A DNA stretch of 54,502 nt from Kitasatospora arboriphila (GTDB lineage: Bacteria; Actinomycetota; Actinomycetes; Mycobacteriales; Mycobacteriaceae), in contig NZ_JNYV01000016.1 of the NCBI RefSeq assembly GCF_000717275.1, forward strand, positions 1 to 54,502. The letters are read 5' to 3'. This document shows, one piece after another, positions 15,577-23,351 of the stretch. A program made the position numbers and the translations under genes. Position 1 is the stretch's first letter, and each line of letters opens with the position of its first letter. The notes under the pieces were generated by a model. It saw only the letters and a program-made list of their open reading frames with translations, had not been told where the DNA came from and did no database searches.

Positions 15577-16128
15577 ATGGCTGGAGCGCCACTGCAGGCG
15601 ATTGCGGCAGCACTGCAACGCGAACGGAAACGAACGGGGCTCTCGCTCGCCGAAGTGGCTCGCCGCGCGGGAGTTGCCAAATCGACGCTGTCGCAACTCG
15701 AGGCCGGCAACGGCAACCCGAGTGTGGAGACGCTGTGGGCGCTCAGTACCGCCCTCGATGTACCTTTCGCCCACCTCGTCCAGCCGCCGACCCCACGCGT
15801 GCAGGTGATCCGATCCGGTGAAGGTCCTGCAGTGGCATCGGAGCAGTCCGACTACATGGCGACTGTGCTGGCTGCGTGTCCGCCACACGCCCGCCGCGAC
15901 ATCTACCTGATCACGGCGCAACCGGGCGAACCGCGGGTGTCCGACCCCCACATGGCCGGAGTGGTCGAGCATCTGGTGATGGGCAGTGGTCGCGCGCTTG
16001 TCGGACTCATCGATGACCCCGTCGAATTGGGTCCGGGCGACTACATCAGCTACCCAGGCGATCTGCCGCACACGTTCAAAGCCCTCGAACCGGACTGCAC
16101 GGCGGTGCTCATCTCTGAACACGTGTGA
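15577..16128 (+). CDS. XRE-family regulator with C-terminal cupin domain
   Basis: A 183-residue regulator. The helix-turn-helix LSLAEVARRAGVAKSTLSQL is at residues 23-42, followed by EAGNGNPSVETLWALS. A small cupin barrel follows, ending HLVMGSGRALVGL, VELGPGDYISYPGDLPHTFKAL. Such proteins sense a small ligand in the cupin and commonly control a neighbouring transporter; here azlCD lies divergently 91 bases away. Cupin metal ligands are mostly absent, so the barrel probably only binds an effector. The ATG at 15577 has GGAGGTCGG just upstream. Confidence 0.88.
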   Translation: MAGAPLQAIAAALQRERKRTGLSLAEVARRAGVAKSTLSQLEAGNGNPSVETLWALSTALDVPFAHLVQPPTPRVQVIRSGEGPAVASEQSDYMATVLAACPPHARRDIYLITAQPGEPRVSDPHMAGVVEHLVMGSGRALVGLIDDPVELGPGDYISYPGDLPHTFKALEPDCTAVLISEHV

Positions 16129-16207
16129 CAGGTGTCGATGAAATAACGTCGCGGCACCGGTCCATACGGGTGAGAACAACAACACCTGGACCGAAGGAGG
16201 TGCGGCG

Positions 16208-17071
16208 ATGGCGGCAATCCGCCGCGGTATCAGCTTGCCCACCTTCGGGCCGCTGGCCGGACCCGATTCGGTGGCGCAGATCGCCCGCACCGCCGATGAC
16301 CTCGGCTTTCACAGTGTGTCCTCGGCCGACCGTCTGTTGTTACCGGCCGACGCCGGACCCCTCGGCCAGGCCTGCCAGACGCCCCGGCCGGTGTGGGATT
16401 GCATCGAGATGCTGACCTGGGCGGCCGCGCACACCACCAGGGTCCGGCTCGCGACCACCGTGGTGCATGCGCTGTTCCAGCCGCCGGTGGTGTTGGCCCG
16501 GCGGCTCGCCACCCTCGATCGGCTGAGCGGTGGGCGTCTCGATGTAGGGATAGGCCAGGGCTGGACGCCGCACGAACACGAGTCGGCGGGCGTGTCGATG
16601 ACCTCCCGAGTGGACGCGCTCGCCGAACATCTGGAGTTGATGCGTCGATGCTGGCGCACCGGCCCGGTTTCCTTTCAAGGCGAGCACTACCGGCTGCGAC
16701 CGAGCTGGGTGGAGCCGAAGCCCGCCCAGCCGACACTGCCCGTGTACATCGCGGCGATGACACCGCAAGGCATCGCGCAGGCGGCGGCCATTGCAGACGG
16801 CTTCATGTACCCAATAACCACCTGGGCCTCGGCCACCGAGGCGATCGGCCAGTATCGGCAGGCCGGGGGCCGCGGCCCGGTTGCGCTACGGCTCAATCCG
16901 ATCCGCGACTCCCTGCCCGGTGCACTCGACCGGTTCGCCGAGACCCTGCCCGCCGATCTGGCGCAGGCGAGTGAACTCGGCGCGAGCGAGGTGCACTGGG
17001 AGCTGAACCAATCGGCGATGACGCTCACCGAACAGTGCAAGGCCATGGCACTCATCACCGAAATGACCTAA
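16208..17071 (+). CDS. LLM-class flavin-dependent oxidoreductase
   Basis: A 287-residue TIM-barrel enzyme of the luciferase-like monooxygenase class, probably F420- or FMN-dependent. Seen: GISLPTFGPLAGPDSVAQIA opening strand, ADDLGFHSVSSADRLLL, RVRLATTVVHALFQPPVVLARRLATLDRLSGGRLDVGIGQGW in consecutive motifs, and SFQGEHYRL. This matches the TIGR03619-type subgroup common in mycobacteria. A strong ribosome binding site GAAGGAGG precedes the ATG. The KstR-type box begins two bases after its stop, so the next gene has its own promoter. The substrate is unknown. Confidence 0.87.
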   Translation: MAAIRRGISLPTFGPLAGPDSVAQIARTADDLGFHSVSSADRLLLPADAGPLGQACQTPRPVWDCIEMLTWAAAHTTRVRLATTVVHALFQPPVVLARRLATLDRLSGGRLDVGIGQGWTPHEHESAGVSMTSRVDALAEHLELMRRCWRTGPVSFQGEHYRLRPSWVEPKPAQPTLPVYIAAMTPQGIAQAAAIADGFMYPITTWASATEAIGQYRQAGGRGPVALRLNPIRDSLPGALDRFAETLPADLAQASELGASEVHWELNQSAMTLTEQCKAMALITEMT

Positions 17072-17073
17072 AT

Positions 17074-17087
17074 TAGAACGAGTTCTA
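17074..17087. promoter_or_regulatory. KstR-type operator
   Basis: TAGAACGAGTTCTA matches the 14-bp KstR consensus TnnAACnnGTTnnA with full dyad symmetry (TAGAAC-GA-GTTCTA). KstR represses cholesterol catabolism genes in mycobacteria and rhodococci until a steroid-CoA ligand binds. The site is 59 bases upstream of the flavoprotein start at 17147. Confidence 0.8.
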
Positions 17088-17146
17088 GTTTGACGATTCG
17101 TCCGGTATGGCGGTCGTCCGACGGTCAAACAAGTGAGGAAGTCGCG

Positions 17147-18598
17147 ATGCAGGCGGAGTTGCCCGAGGTAGTGCCCGTTTCCGAGGTGTCGGAATGGTCC
17201 GATGAGGTGGACGTCGTGGTGGTCGGGTGCGGCATCTCGGGCGGCAGCGCGGCGGTGGAGGCCGCGTCGGCCGGTGCCCGTGTGCTGGTCCTCGAGCGAG
17301 CAGCGGCGGCGGGCGGGACATCGGCGATGGCCGGTGGCCACTTCTACCTTGGCGGCGGCACGCCGGTGCAGCAGGCGACCGGACACGAGGATTCGCCCGA
17401 GGAGATGGAGAAGTACCTCCTCGCGGTCTCTCGCGATCCCGAACCGGACAAGATCCACGCCTATTGCCAGGGCAGTGTCGAGCACTTCAACTGGCTCGAA
17501 AGTCTCGGGTTCGAGTTCGAGCGGTCGTACTACCCTGAGAAGGCCGTCATCCAGCCCGGTACCCAGGGCCTGATGTTCACCGGCAACGAGAAGGTCTGGC
17601 CGTTCTGTGACAAGGCCAAGCCGGCGCCGCGTGGTCACAAGGTCCCCGTCAAAGGCGACACCGGCGGTGCGGGCATGGTGACCGAGCTCTTGGTGAAGCG
17701 GCTTGCCGAGACGGGTAACGAGATCCGGTACGAGACCGGCGCGCGCAACCTGGTGGTCGACGAATCCGGCGCTGTTGTCGGCTTGAAGTGGAAGCGATTG
17801 CAGGAGACCGGTTTCATTCGCGCAAAGGCGGTGATCATCGCGGCCGGCGGATTCGTGATGAACGAATCGATGGTCGCCGAGTTCACGCCGGAACTGGCCG
17901 AGAAGCCGTACACCCTGGGGAGCACCTACGACGACGGCCTGGGGATCCGGCTGGGCGCGTCGGTGGGCGGCGGACTCAAACACATGGATCAGTCGTTTGT
18001 CACCGCGCCGCTGTACCCGCCGTCGATCCTCCTGACCGGCCTTGCGGTCAACAAAGACGGCCGGCGTTTCGTGAACGAGGATTCCTACCACTCGCGCACA
18101 TCGGCATTCGTGATGGAGCAGCCGGACGCGATCGCCTACCTCATCGTGGACGAAGCGCACATGGAACGCCCGGAGTTCCCTCTCGTCCCGTTCATCGACG
18201 GCTGGGAGACCGTGGCCGAGATGGAGGACGGGCTCGGTATTCCGTCCGGACATCTGCAGGAGACGCTGGAACGGTACAACGAGAACGCTGCGCGCGGGGA
18301 GGACCCCGACTTCGGTAAACGGGCGGAGTGGCTCGCACCGCAGGACAACGGGCCGTGGGCAGCGTTCGACATGTCGCTCGGTAAAGCGATGTACGCGGGC
18401 TTCACGATGGGCGGCCTGGCCACGTCGGCCGAAGGCCAGGTACTCACCGACGACGGGTCGGTCGTCACAGGGCTCTATGCCGCAGGCGCCGGCGCGGCGA
18501 ACATCGCCCAGGACGGTAAGGGCTATGCCAGTGGAACGCAGCTGGGTGAGGGGTCCTTCTTCGGTCGTCGAGCCGGCCGGCACGCAGCGTCGCTCTAA
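17147..18598 (+). CDS. FAD-dependent oxidoreductase, fumarate reductase/ketosteroid dehydrogenase type
   Basis: A 483-residue flavoprotein of the FAD_binding_2 group that includes 3-ketosteroid delta-1-dehydrogenases and fumarate reductases. Seen: VVVVGCGISGGSAAVEAASAG for FAD, LERAAAAGGTSAMAGGHFYLGGG, a second nucleotide contact AKAVIIAAGGF, the catalytic-domain stretch AVNKDGRRFVNEDSYHS, and the closing flavin motif GLYAAGAGAANIAQDGKGYASGT in two parts. The ATG at 17147 has GTGAGGAAG upstream. The KstR-type operator ahead of it argues that it belongs to sterol catabolism. It is too divergent for me to name it KstD, and a dehydrogenase on another ring or side-chain product is equally possible. 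Confidence 0.85.
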   Translation: MQAELPEVVPVSEVSEWSDEVDVVVVGCGISGGSAAVEAASAGARVLVLERAAAAGGTSAMAGGHFYLGGGTPVQQATGHEDSPEEMEKYLLAVSRDPEPDKIHAYCQGSVEHFNWLESLGFEFERSYYPEKAVIQPGTQGLMFTGNEKVWPFCDKAKPAPRGHKVPVKGDTGGAGMVTELLVKRLAETGNEIRYETGARNLVVDESGAVVGLKWKRLQETGFIRAKAVIIAAGGFVMNESMVAEFTPELAEKPYTLGSTYDDGLGIRLGASVGGGLKHMDQSFVTAPLYPPSILLTGLAVNKDGRRFVNEDSYHSRTSAFVMEQPDAIAYLIVDEAHMERPEFPLVPFIDGWETVAEMEDGLGIPSGHLQETLERYNENAARGEDPDFGKRAEWLAPQDNGPWAAFDMSLGKAMYAGFTMGGLATSAEGQVLTDDGSVVTGLYAAGAGAANIAQDGKGYASGTQLGEGSFFGRRAGRHAASL

Positions 18599-19161
18599 CG
18601 GGTTCTCTTGCCGCCGGCCTCGAGCTGGCGGGCCAGAGCCCGAGAGAAGACGTGGCGGAAGGTGAAGAACCGCACCGCTGTCGCGATCAGATTGACCAGC
18701 ATGAGCAGCGCCAATTCGAGCTTGCTCGAAGGGTGCTCGGAGATCTGGTGCAAGACGAACAGCGAGAAGGCGCTCAGCGACCAGCCGAACGCGAACACAG
18801 CGATGCCCTGCACGTGATGGAGCAGGATCATCCGCTGGCCGCGAAGCCGGAAAGTGAAGGCGCGGTTTGCGCCGGTGTTGAGAACCGCAGCGATCAGCAT
18901 CGAGACGAAGTTTGCTGCCTGTGCGCCGATCAGCGGATGAAGACTCAGGTACATCAGTGCGTAGGCGGTGGTGCAGGCGATCCCGACAGCACAAAAGCGC
19001 AGAACCTGGATGGAAACAGGTCTGCGCAGAAAGTCGACTATGATTCGCCGCTCGGCCGGATCGGATTCCGCCGGAGCGGTCTCGATCTGATCACCAGGGA
19101 CCGGGCCTACCGTCACACCCCCCACGATATGGGAGACCCTGCGAAATTGTGTTATCGGCAT
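18595..19161 (-). CDS. GtrA-family membrane protein
   Basis: A small membrane protein with four hydrophobic helices: VLRFCAVGIACTTAYALMYL, AANFVSMLIAAVLNTGANRAF, GIAVFAFGWSLSAFSLFVL and LELALLMLVNLIATAVRFF. The motif NTGANRAFTFR and the closing RFFTFRHVF are typical of GtrA proteins, thought to flip or present polyprenyl-linked sugars for cell-envelope glycosylation. The start is uncertain. The ATG at 19161 is the longest, but it abuts a large hairpin and lacks a ribosome binding site. GTG codons at 19125 and 19116, near a G-rich tract, are alternatives. Its stop overlaps that of the convergent flavoprotein by four bases. Confidence 0.8.
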   Translation of the reverse strand: MPITQFRRVSHIVGGVTVGPVPGDQIETAPAESDPAERRIIVDFLRRPVSIQVLRFCAVGIACTTAYALMYLSLHPLIGAQAANFVSMLIAAVLNTGANRAFTFRLRGQRMILLHHVQGIAVFAFGWSLSAFSLFVLHQISEHPSSKLELALLMLVNLIATAVRFFTFRHVFSRALARQLEAGGKRTR

Positions 19162-19163
19162 GC

Positions 19164-19213
19164 GATTCGGGCCGGGACGGCCGGTCGGGGGGTGAACCGT
19201 CCCGGCCCGAATC
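19164..19213 (-). terminator. Long hairpin after the fasciclin gene
   Basis: A perfect 17-base stem: GATTCGGGCCGGGACGG (19164-19180) pairs with CCGTCCCGGCCCGAATC (19197-19213) around a 16-base loop. It lies 40 bases after the fasciclin stop on the minus strand. There is no T tract, so it is a GC-type terminator or 3'-end stabiliser rather than a classic intrinsic terminator. Confidence 0.6.
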
Positions 19214-19253
19214 TTGATCTACCTCAGCGGTCAGATGAAGCTTCGGGCATGGA

Positions 19254-19922
19254 TCACATGGCCGGGGGCATCATCACGGTGTCGATGAGGTAGACGGTTG
19301 CGTTGGCGGTTTTCACACCACCACAGACCACTGTCGAATCGTTGGCCTTGAGCGAGTCGCCCGAGCCGGTCACGTTGACGGCCTGGCCCTCAACTGTGGT
19401 CTGCTCGCCGGCGACCTGCTCGGGGGTCAGCTGGCCCGGCACGACGTGGTAGGTCAGGATCTTGGTCAGCAGCGCACTGTCGGTCTTCAGTGTCTCGATG
19501 GTGGCCGGATCGATCTTGGCGAAGGCGTCATCGGTCGGTGCGAAGACGGTGAACTCGCCACCGTTGAGGGTGTCTACCAGGTTGACCTGCGGGTTGAGCT
19601 GTCCCGAGACCGCCTGGGTCAGGGTCTTGAGCATCGGGTTGTTGGATGCGGCGGTGGCCACTGGATCCATCGCCATACCGTTCACCGAGCCCGCGCCGGT
19701 GGGGTTGGCCTCGGCGTATGCCGCGCAACCCGGTCCGACCAGCGAAGCCGGCTCTGCCGAAGCGCTTGAGCCCGAAGTCATTTCGGACGAGGTCATCGGT
19801 GCCGATGCCGCGGTGCTCGAGGACGAGTCGGAACTGTCGTCCGAACACCCCGCCACGAGTCCTACTGCCAGGCCGACGCCCGCCACGGTCACTGCAAGTC
19901 GCTGAATTCGTTTGAGAGCCAT
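19254..19922 (-). CDS. Fasciclin-domain lipoprotein, MPT83-like
   Basis: A 222-residue secreted lipoprotein. The N-terminus [11 protein letters not shown] then a hydrophobic stretch ends in the lipobox LVAGC, placing the lipidated residue at Cys26. A Ser-rich linker follows, then one FAS1 domain with [43 protein letters not shown] and a closing [11 protein letters not shown]. This is the architecture of mycobacterial MPT70/MPT83, major SigK-regulated antigens. The ATG at 19922 (AGGA upstream) is chosen because the signal peptide starts there. It diverges from the molybdoenzyme-sigK-rskA operon, and a SigK-type promoter faces it (20022-20048). It is probably an adhesion or cell-surface protein. 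Confidence 0.93.
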   Translation of the reverse strand: MALKRIQRLAVTVAGVGLAVGLVAGCSDDSSDSSSSTAASAPMTSSEMTSGSSASAEPASLVGPGCAAYAEANPTGAGSVNGMAMDPVATAASNNPMLKTLTQAVSGQLNPQVNLVDTLNGGEFTVFAPTDDAFAKIDPATIETLKTDSALLTKILTYHVVPGQLTPEQVAGEQTTVEGQAVNVTGSGDSLKANDSTVVCGGVKTANATVYLIDTVMMPPAM

Positions 19923-19995
19923 GTTCGCTGTCCTATCCATTGCTGTCTTGTACGGAGGCGCAAACGACTTCGTCCACCACCGGGTGGCGGAGTGT

Positions 19996-20017
19996 GTCGA
20001 TCACTTGGTCGATCACT
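19996..20017. repeat. Tandem 10-bp direct repeat near the fasciclin transcription start
   Basis: GTCGATCACT occurs at 19996-20005 and again at 20008-20017, a 12-base period. The repeats lie just downstream of the minus-strand -10 element at 20022-20027 and would cover the predicted transcription start. A regulator site is possible; nothing else explains it. Confidence 0.5.
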
Positions 20018-20021
20018 GCAG

Positions 20022-20048
20022 GTTCGGAGCTGCGCCGGAATCGGATGG
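20022..20048 (-). promoter_or_regulatory. SigK-type promoter for the fasciclin gene
   Basis: Read on the minus strand: -35 CCATCC (plus 20043-20048), 15 bases, -10 CCGAAC (plus 20022-20027). The mycobacterial SigK consensus is CCATCC and CCGAAT; five of six -10 bases and all -35 bases agree. The untranslated leader would be about 90 bases. Confidence 0.75.
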
Positions 20049-20083
20049 GTACGGATCGAAAAACTTTTTCAACGAGGTCGTGA

Positions 20084-20110
20084 CCATCCGTAACGTTCTC
20101 GGCGCCGAAT
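20084..20110 (+). promoter_or_regulatory. SigK-type promoter for the molybdoenzyme-sigK-rskA operon
   Basis: Exact CCATCC at 20084-20089 and exact CCGAAT at 20105-20110, separated by 15 bases, the same spacing as in the divergent copy. It is about 45 bases upstream of the TTG start at 20156. SigK would thus activate its own operon. Confidence 0.82.
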
Positions 20111-20155
20111 CCCTCATTGATACCGACCGATGACTTCTCTTGAAAGGCTGAGCAA

Positions 20156-21757
20156 TTGCGAATCGCAGCGATGGCACGCGACGGACTTGCCGGTCTGATC
20201 GCGGTTGGCGCCGGCCTTGCCGCCGGCGAACTGGCGGCAGCCGCCGTCTCTTCTTACGCATCTCCCTTCTATGCAGTCGGGTCGTTCCTCGTCGACCGAG
20301 CTCCGGCTCCGGTCCGCGAGTTCGCGATCGACACCTTCGGAACCAATGACAAGCCGGTTCTGTTGTGGGGCATCGCCGGTGCGGTGGTTGTGCTCGCGAT
20401 AGTTGCCGGCATAGCCGAACGCCGCACTGTGCCAATAGGTTCAGCGCTGATCGTCGCGTTCGGTGCTTTCGGGGTGCTCGCAGCGCTACATCGCCCCACT
20501 TCTGACATGTGGTACGCCGCACCGTCTTTGGTGGCAATGGTGGTCGGCATATTGGTAGTGAGGGGTTTGCGCGGGTTCCTCTTCAAACGCCGGCGCGCGG
20601 ACCGCGACAAAGCGGCCACCAAGGACGTCTCCGCTCCACTCGACACCGGATCCCACGTCGCCACGAACTCGTCGGACCCCGGTTCGCGGGGGCTGTCGAG
20701 GCGCCAGTTCGGCATCTCGGCAGGCGTGGTGGCCGCGGCCTCGGTGGCGGCCGCGTTCATCGGCCGGCAGGTCTCGACCATGGGCGATGTGATCGCTGAT
20801 CGACGCCGGGTGCGGCTTCCCCGTCCGGCCAGTGCCGCCGCGCCGGTACCTGCGGGCGCCGACGTCGGGATCGACGGAGCAACGCCGTTCATGACGAACA
20901 ACGCAGATTTCTATCGCATCGACACCGCGTTACAGGTTCCCAAGCTCACCACCGCTGAGTGGAGCCTGAAAATCCACGGCATGGTGGACAACGACATCAC
21001 CCTGACCTGGGACGACCTGATGGACATGCAGGCACAGGAGCGGATCATCACACTGACCTGCGTCTCCAACGAGGTCGGCGGCAATCTGGCCGGCACCGCT
21101 CGCTGGACCGGCTACCCGATCAAGGACATCCTCGAGCGCGCAGGCGTGCAAGACGACGCCGACATGTTGTTCTCCACCAGTGTCGACGGCTGGACATCCG
21201 GCACCCCCATCGACGCCCTCACCGACGGTCGCGACGCGATGCTGGTCATCGGCATGAACGGCGAGCCGCTGCCACTCGAGCACGGCTACCCCGTTCGGCA
21301 GCTCGTGCCCGGCCTCTACGGCTTCGTCTCGGCGACCAAATGGGTCGTCGACTGGGAGATCACCCGCTTCGACAAGGCCGAGGCCTACTGGACCAAGCGG
21401 GACTGGGGTGTAAAGGCGCCGATCAAGACCGCTTCACGCATCGACAGGCCCGCCGGATTGGCGAAGTTGCCAGTGGGAGAAGTGGTGATCGCGGGTACGG
21501 CCTGGGCGCAGCACCGCGGTATCGCGAAGGTCGAGGTGAGGGTCGACAACGGGCCCTGGAACACCGCGACCTTGGCCACCGAGTACTCCAATGACACCTG
21601 GCGACAGTGGTTCTGGACCTGGCAGGCCACCCCCGGCCAACACACGGTCTATTGCCGCGCAACTGACGAAACGGGGGCAGTGCAGCCCGAAGAGAGGGTC
21701 GCCCCCATCCCCGACGGAGCGACCGGTTGGCACAACCGGGTGTTCCGGATCGAGTAG
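20156..21757 (+). CDS. Membrane-anchored sulfite oxidase-family molybdoenzyme
   Basis: A 533-residue protein. The N-terminal 145 residues hold about four membrane helices, followed by a linker and a twin-arginine motif SRRQF at 181-185 with a hydrophobic stretch, so the catalytic part is probably exported folded. The molybdopterin domain runs from about 240 to 410, with Cys302 in TLTCVSNEVGG as the expected Mo ligand, and WTGYPIKDILERAG and GYPVRQLVPGLYGF as family motifs. An Ig-like dimerisation domain ends the protein. The start is a TTG at 20156 after AAAGG. It resembles mycobacterial Rv0218-type proteins. It heads the operon with sigK and rskA, so it is probably a SigK target; its substrate is unknown. 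Confidence 0.87.
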   Translation: MRIAAMARDGLAGLIAVGAGLAAGELAAAAVSSYASPFYAVGSFLVDRAPAPVREFAIDTFGTNDKPVLLWGIAGAVVVLAIVAGIAERRTVPIGSALIVAFGAFGVLAALHRPTSDMWYAAPSLVAMVVGILVVRGLRGFLFKRRRADRDKAATKDVSAPLDTGSHVATNSSDPGSRGLSRRQFGISAGVVAAASVAAAFIGRQVSTMGDVIADRRRVRLPRPASAAAPVPAGADVGIDGATPFMTNNADFYRIDTALQVPKLTTAEWSLKIHGMVDNDITLTWDDLMDMQAQERIITLTCVSNEVGGNLAGTARWTGYPIKDILERAGVQDDADMLFSTSVDGWTSGTPIDALTDGRDAMLVIGMNGEPLPLEHGYPVRQLVPGLYGFVSATKWVVDWEITRFDKAEAYWTKRDWGVKAPIKTASRIDRPAGLAKLPVGEVVIAGTAWAQHRGIAKVEVRVDNGPWNTATLATEYSNDTWRQWFWTWQATPGQHTVYCRATDETGAVQPEERVAPIPDGATGWHNRVFRIE

Positions 21758-21765
21758 GTGTTTTG

Positions 21766-22365
21766 ATGACTATCGCTAGTGTCATGGATGTGACCGACCG
21801 AATTCCCGGAGCTCGGGTAGATCTAGCTGATCTGTTGATCAGGACGGCCGGCCATGATCGACAGGCTTTCGCCGAGCTGTACGACGCGACGGGTTCCCGT
21901 GTTTTCGGGCTGATCCTTCGAGTTCTGCGCGATCGTGGCTACGCAGAGGAGACAGTGCAGGAGGTGTACCTGCAGGTCTGGCAGAAGGCGGACAGTTTTG
22001 ATCCCGCCTCGGGGTCGGCTCTGAGCTGGCTGCTCACCATCGCCCATCGGCGCGCCGTCGATCGGGTCCGGAGTGAGGAGGCGGCGGGCAAACGCGGCCA
22101 CGACTACTCGGTCTCCAACGTGGAGACACCCACCGACACCGTCGCCGACTCGGTCGTGGCGGCCGAAGAACGATCCGACGTGATGGTGTGTCTCGGCAGC
22201 CTCACCGCCACCCAGCGGCAGAGCATCGAGCTGTCGTACTACGGCGGTATGACTTACCGGCAGGTCGCCGAGCGGCTCGACGCCGCACTCCCGACCGTCA
22301 AATCCCGCATCCGCGACGGACTGCGACGCCTCAAAGACTGCTTGGAGGCGACATCACATGGCTGA
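21766..22365 (+). CDS. sigK: ECF RNA polymerase sigma factor SigK
   Basis: A 199-residue group 4 sigma factor. Region 2 is AFAELYDATGSRVFGLILRV with YAEETVQEVYLQVWQKADSFDP, and region 2.4 is SALSWLLTIAHRRAVDRVR. Region 4 is LTATQRQSIELSYYGGMTYRQVAERL with TVKSRIRDGLRRLKDCL. These match mycobacterial SigK well. The ATG at 21766 is chosen over an upstream one inside the molybdoenzyme gene. The last eight bases overlap rskA. Two SigK-type promoters stand upstream of the operon and of the divergent fasciclin gene, a self-reinforcing layout held off by RskA. Confidence 0.9.
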   Translation: MTIASVMDVTDRIPGARVDLADLLIRTAGHDRQAFAELYDATGSRVFGLILRVLRDRGYAEETVQEVYLQVWQKADSFDPASGSALSWLLTIAHRRAVDRVRSEEAAGKRGHDYSVSNVETPTDTVADSVVAAEERSDVMVCLGSLTATQRQSIELSYYGGMTYRQVAERLDAALPTVKSRIRDGLRRLKDCLEATSHG

Positions 22366-23104
22366 ACACAGCTGGCTCGACGAACATGTCGAGCTCTATG
22401 CAATCAACGCACTGGACGACGACGAGGTGGGACGCCTCGAACGCGAGCTCGCCCAGGAACCCGAACCAGTCCGGTCCCAGTACCTGCGGGAAATCGGCCG
22501 CACCCGCGAAGCTCTCGTGGAGATGACCGCAGTGGACGCGACGCCCCCGCCTCCTCAGCTACGCGAGGCGGTGCTCGCGGCGCTTCCGTCGGCGGTGCCG
22601 CAGGCCGATGCCGAGCCGGCAAAGGTGATCAATCTGGCCGAACGCCGGCGCCGGTTCAGCATCGCCGTCGGTGCCGCCGCAGCGGCGCTGATCCTCGTGA
22701 TCGGCGGTGTGACGGTCGGACGCGTCACCGCCCCCGAGGAGAAGGCGCCGGTCAGCGCGCTCGAACAACAGACCATGGCGATTCTCGGATCGCCGGACAT
22801 GCAGCTGAAGCGGGATTCGCTCAGCGACGGCGGCAGTGTCATCGTCGCGACCTCACGAGAGGCCAATCAGGCTGTTGTGATCGCTGAGGGCCTACCGCCC
22901 ACGCCGCCCGGACAGACGTACCAGATGTGGCTGCTCGGCGAGGGCCATGATCCGACTTCGGTGGGGACGATGGGCGCCGAGCCTGTCCGACAGGCCGTTC
23001 CGATCACGGATCTCACCGGTTCTGACCGGATCGCAGTGACCATCGAACCCGAGGGCGGCTCACCGCAGCCGACAGGCGAGGTCGTCACCGCAGTGCAGTT
23101 CTGA
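22358..23104 (+). CDS. rskA: Anti-sigma-K factor RskA
   Basis: A 248-residue single-pass membrane protein. The N-terminal cytoplasmic anti-sigma domain (1-95) starts EHSWLDEHVELYAINALDDD, the common opening of RskA proteins. It has no zinc-binding HxxxCxxC. A membrane helix spans about 101-120 (SIAVGAAAAALILVIGGVTV). The extracellular RskA domain follows, with ALEQQTMAILGSPDMQLK and GQTYQMWLLGEG. In mycobacteria, signal-driven proteolysis of RskA frees SigK. It overlaps sigK by eight bases, so the pair is made together. Confidence 0.92.
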   Translation: MAEHSWLDEHVELYAINALDDDEVGRLERELAQEPEPVRSQYLREIGRTREALVEMTAVDATPPPPQLREAVLAALPSAVPQADAEPAKVINLAERRRRFSIAVGAAAAALILVIGGVTVGRVTAPEEKAPVSALEQQTMAILGSPDMQLKRDSLSDGGSVIVATSREANQAVVIAEGLPPTPPGQTYQMWLLGEGHDPTSVGTMGAEPVRQAVPITDLTGSDRIAVTIEPEGGSPQPTGEVVTAVQF

Positions 23105-23235
23105 CAACGCCCGCTGTCTGTTTGCCTGGACCAAATGCGCTGATCAAAGAGGCAACAGCCGAAATCTGTGTCACGCATCGCAGTGCGCTATGCCACACCG
23201 GGCGGGCCATTTGATCATGCTATGTTCCATCAAAG

Positions 23236-23268
23236 TGATGTGGCGTGCGCGTGTCGTGCGCCACATCA
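23236..23268 (+). promoter_or_regulatory. Hairpin in the leader region of the transhydrogenase operon
   Basis: TGATGTGGCG (23236-23245) and CGCCACATCA (23259-23268) form a perfect 10-base stem around a 13-base loop, 83 bases before pntAa. A TATGTT hexamer at 23221-23226 could be a -10 element, which would put the hairpin at the start of the message. It may be an operator or an RNA control element. Confidence 0.45.
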
Positions 23269-23351
23269 GGCATTGGTGGGCAAAAAATTCTGGGCGGCAA
23301 AAACCGGGCCGCACCGTGTGACTTGCCCGCACCCATGACGAGGGAGCGTGT

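Noticed and set aside
16886..18994. A 702-codon minus-strand frame opposite the flavoprotein gene
   Set aside because: Antisense shadow; it runs through two real genes on different strands and has no ribosome binding site or recognisable domain.
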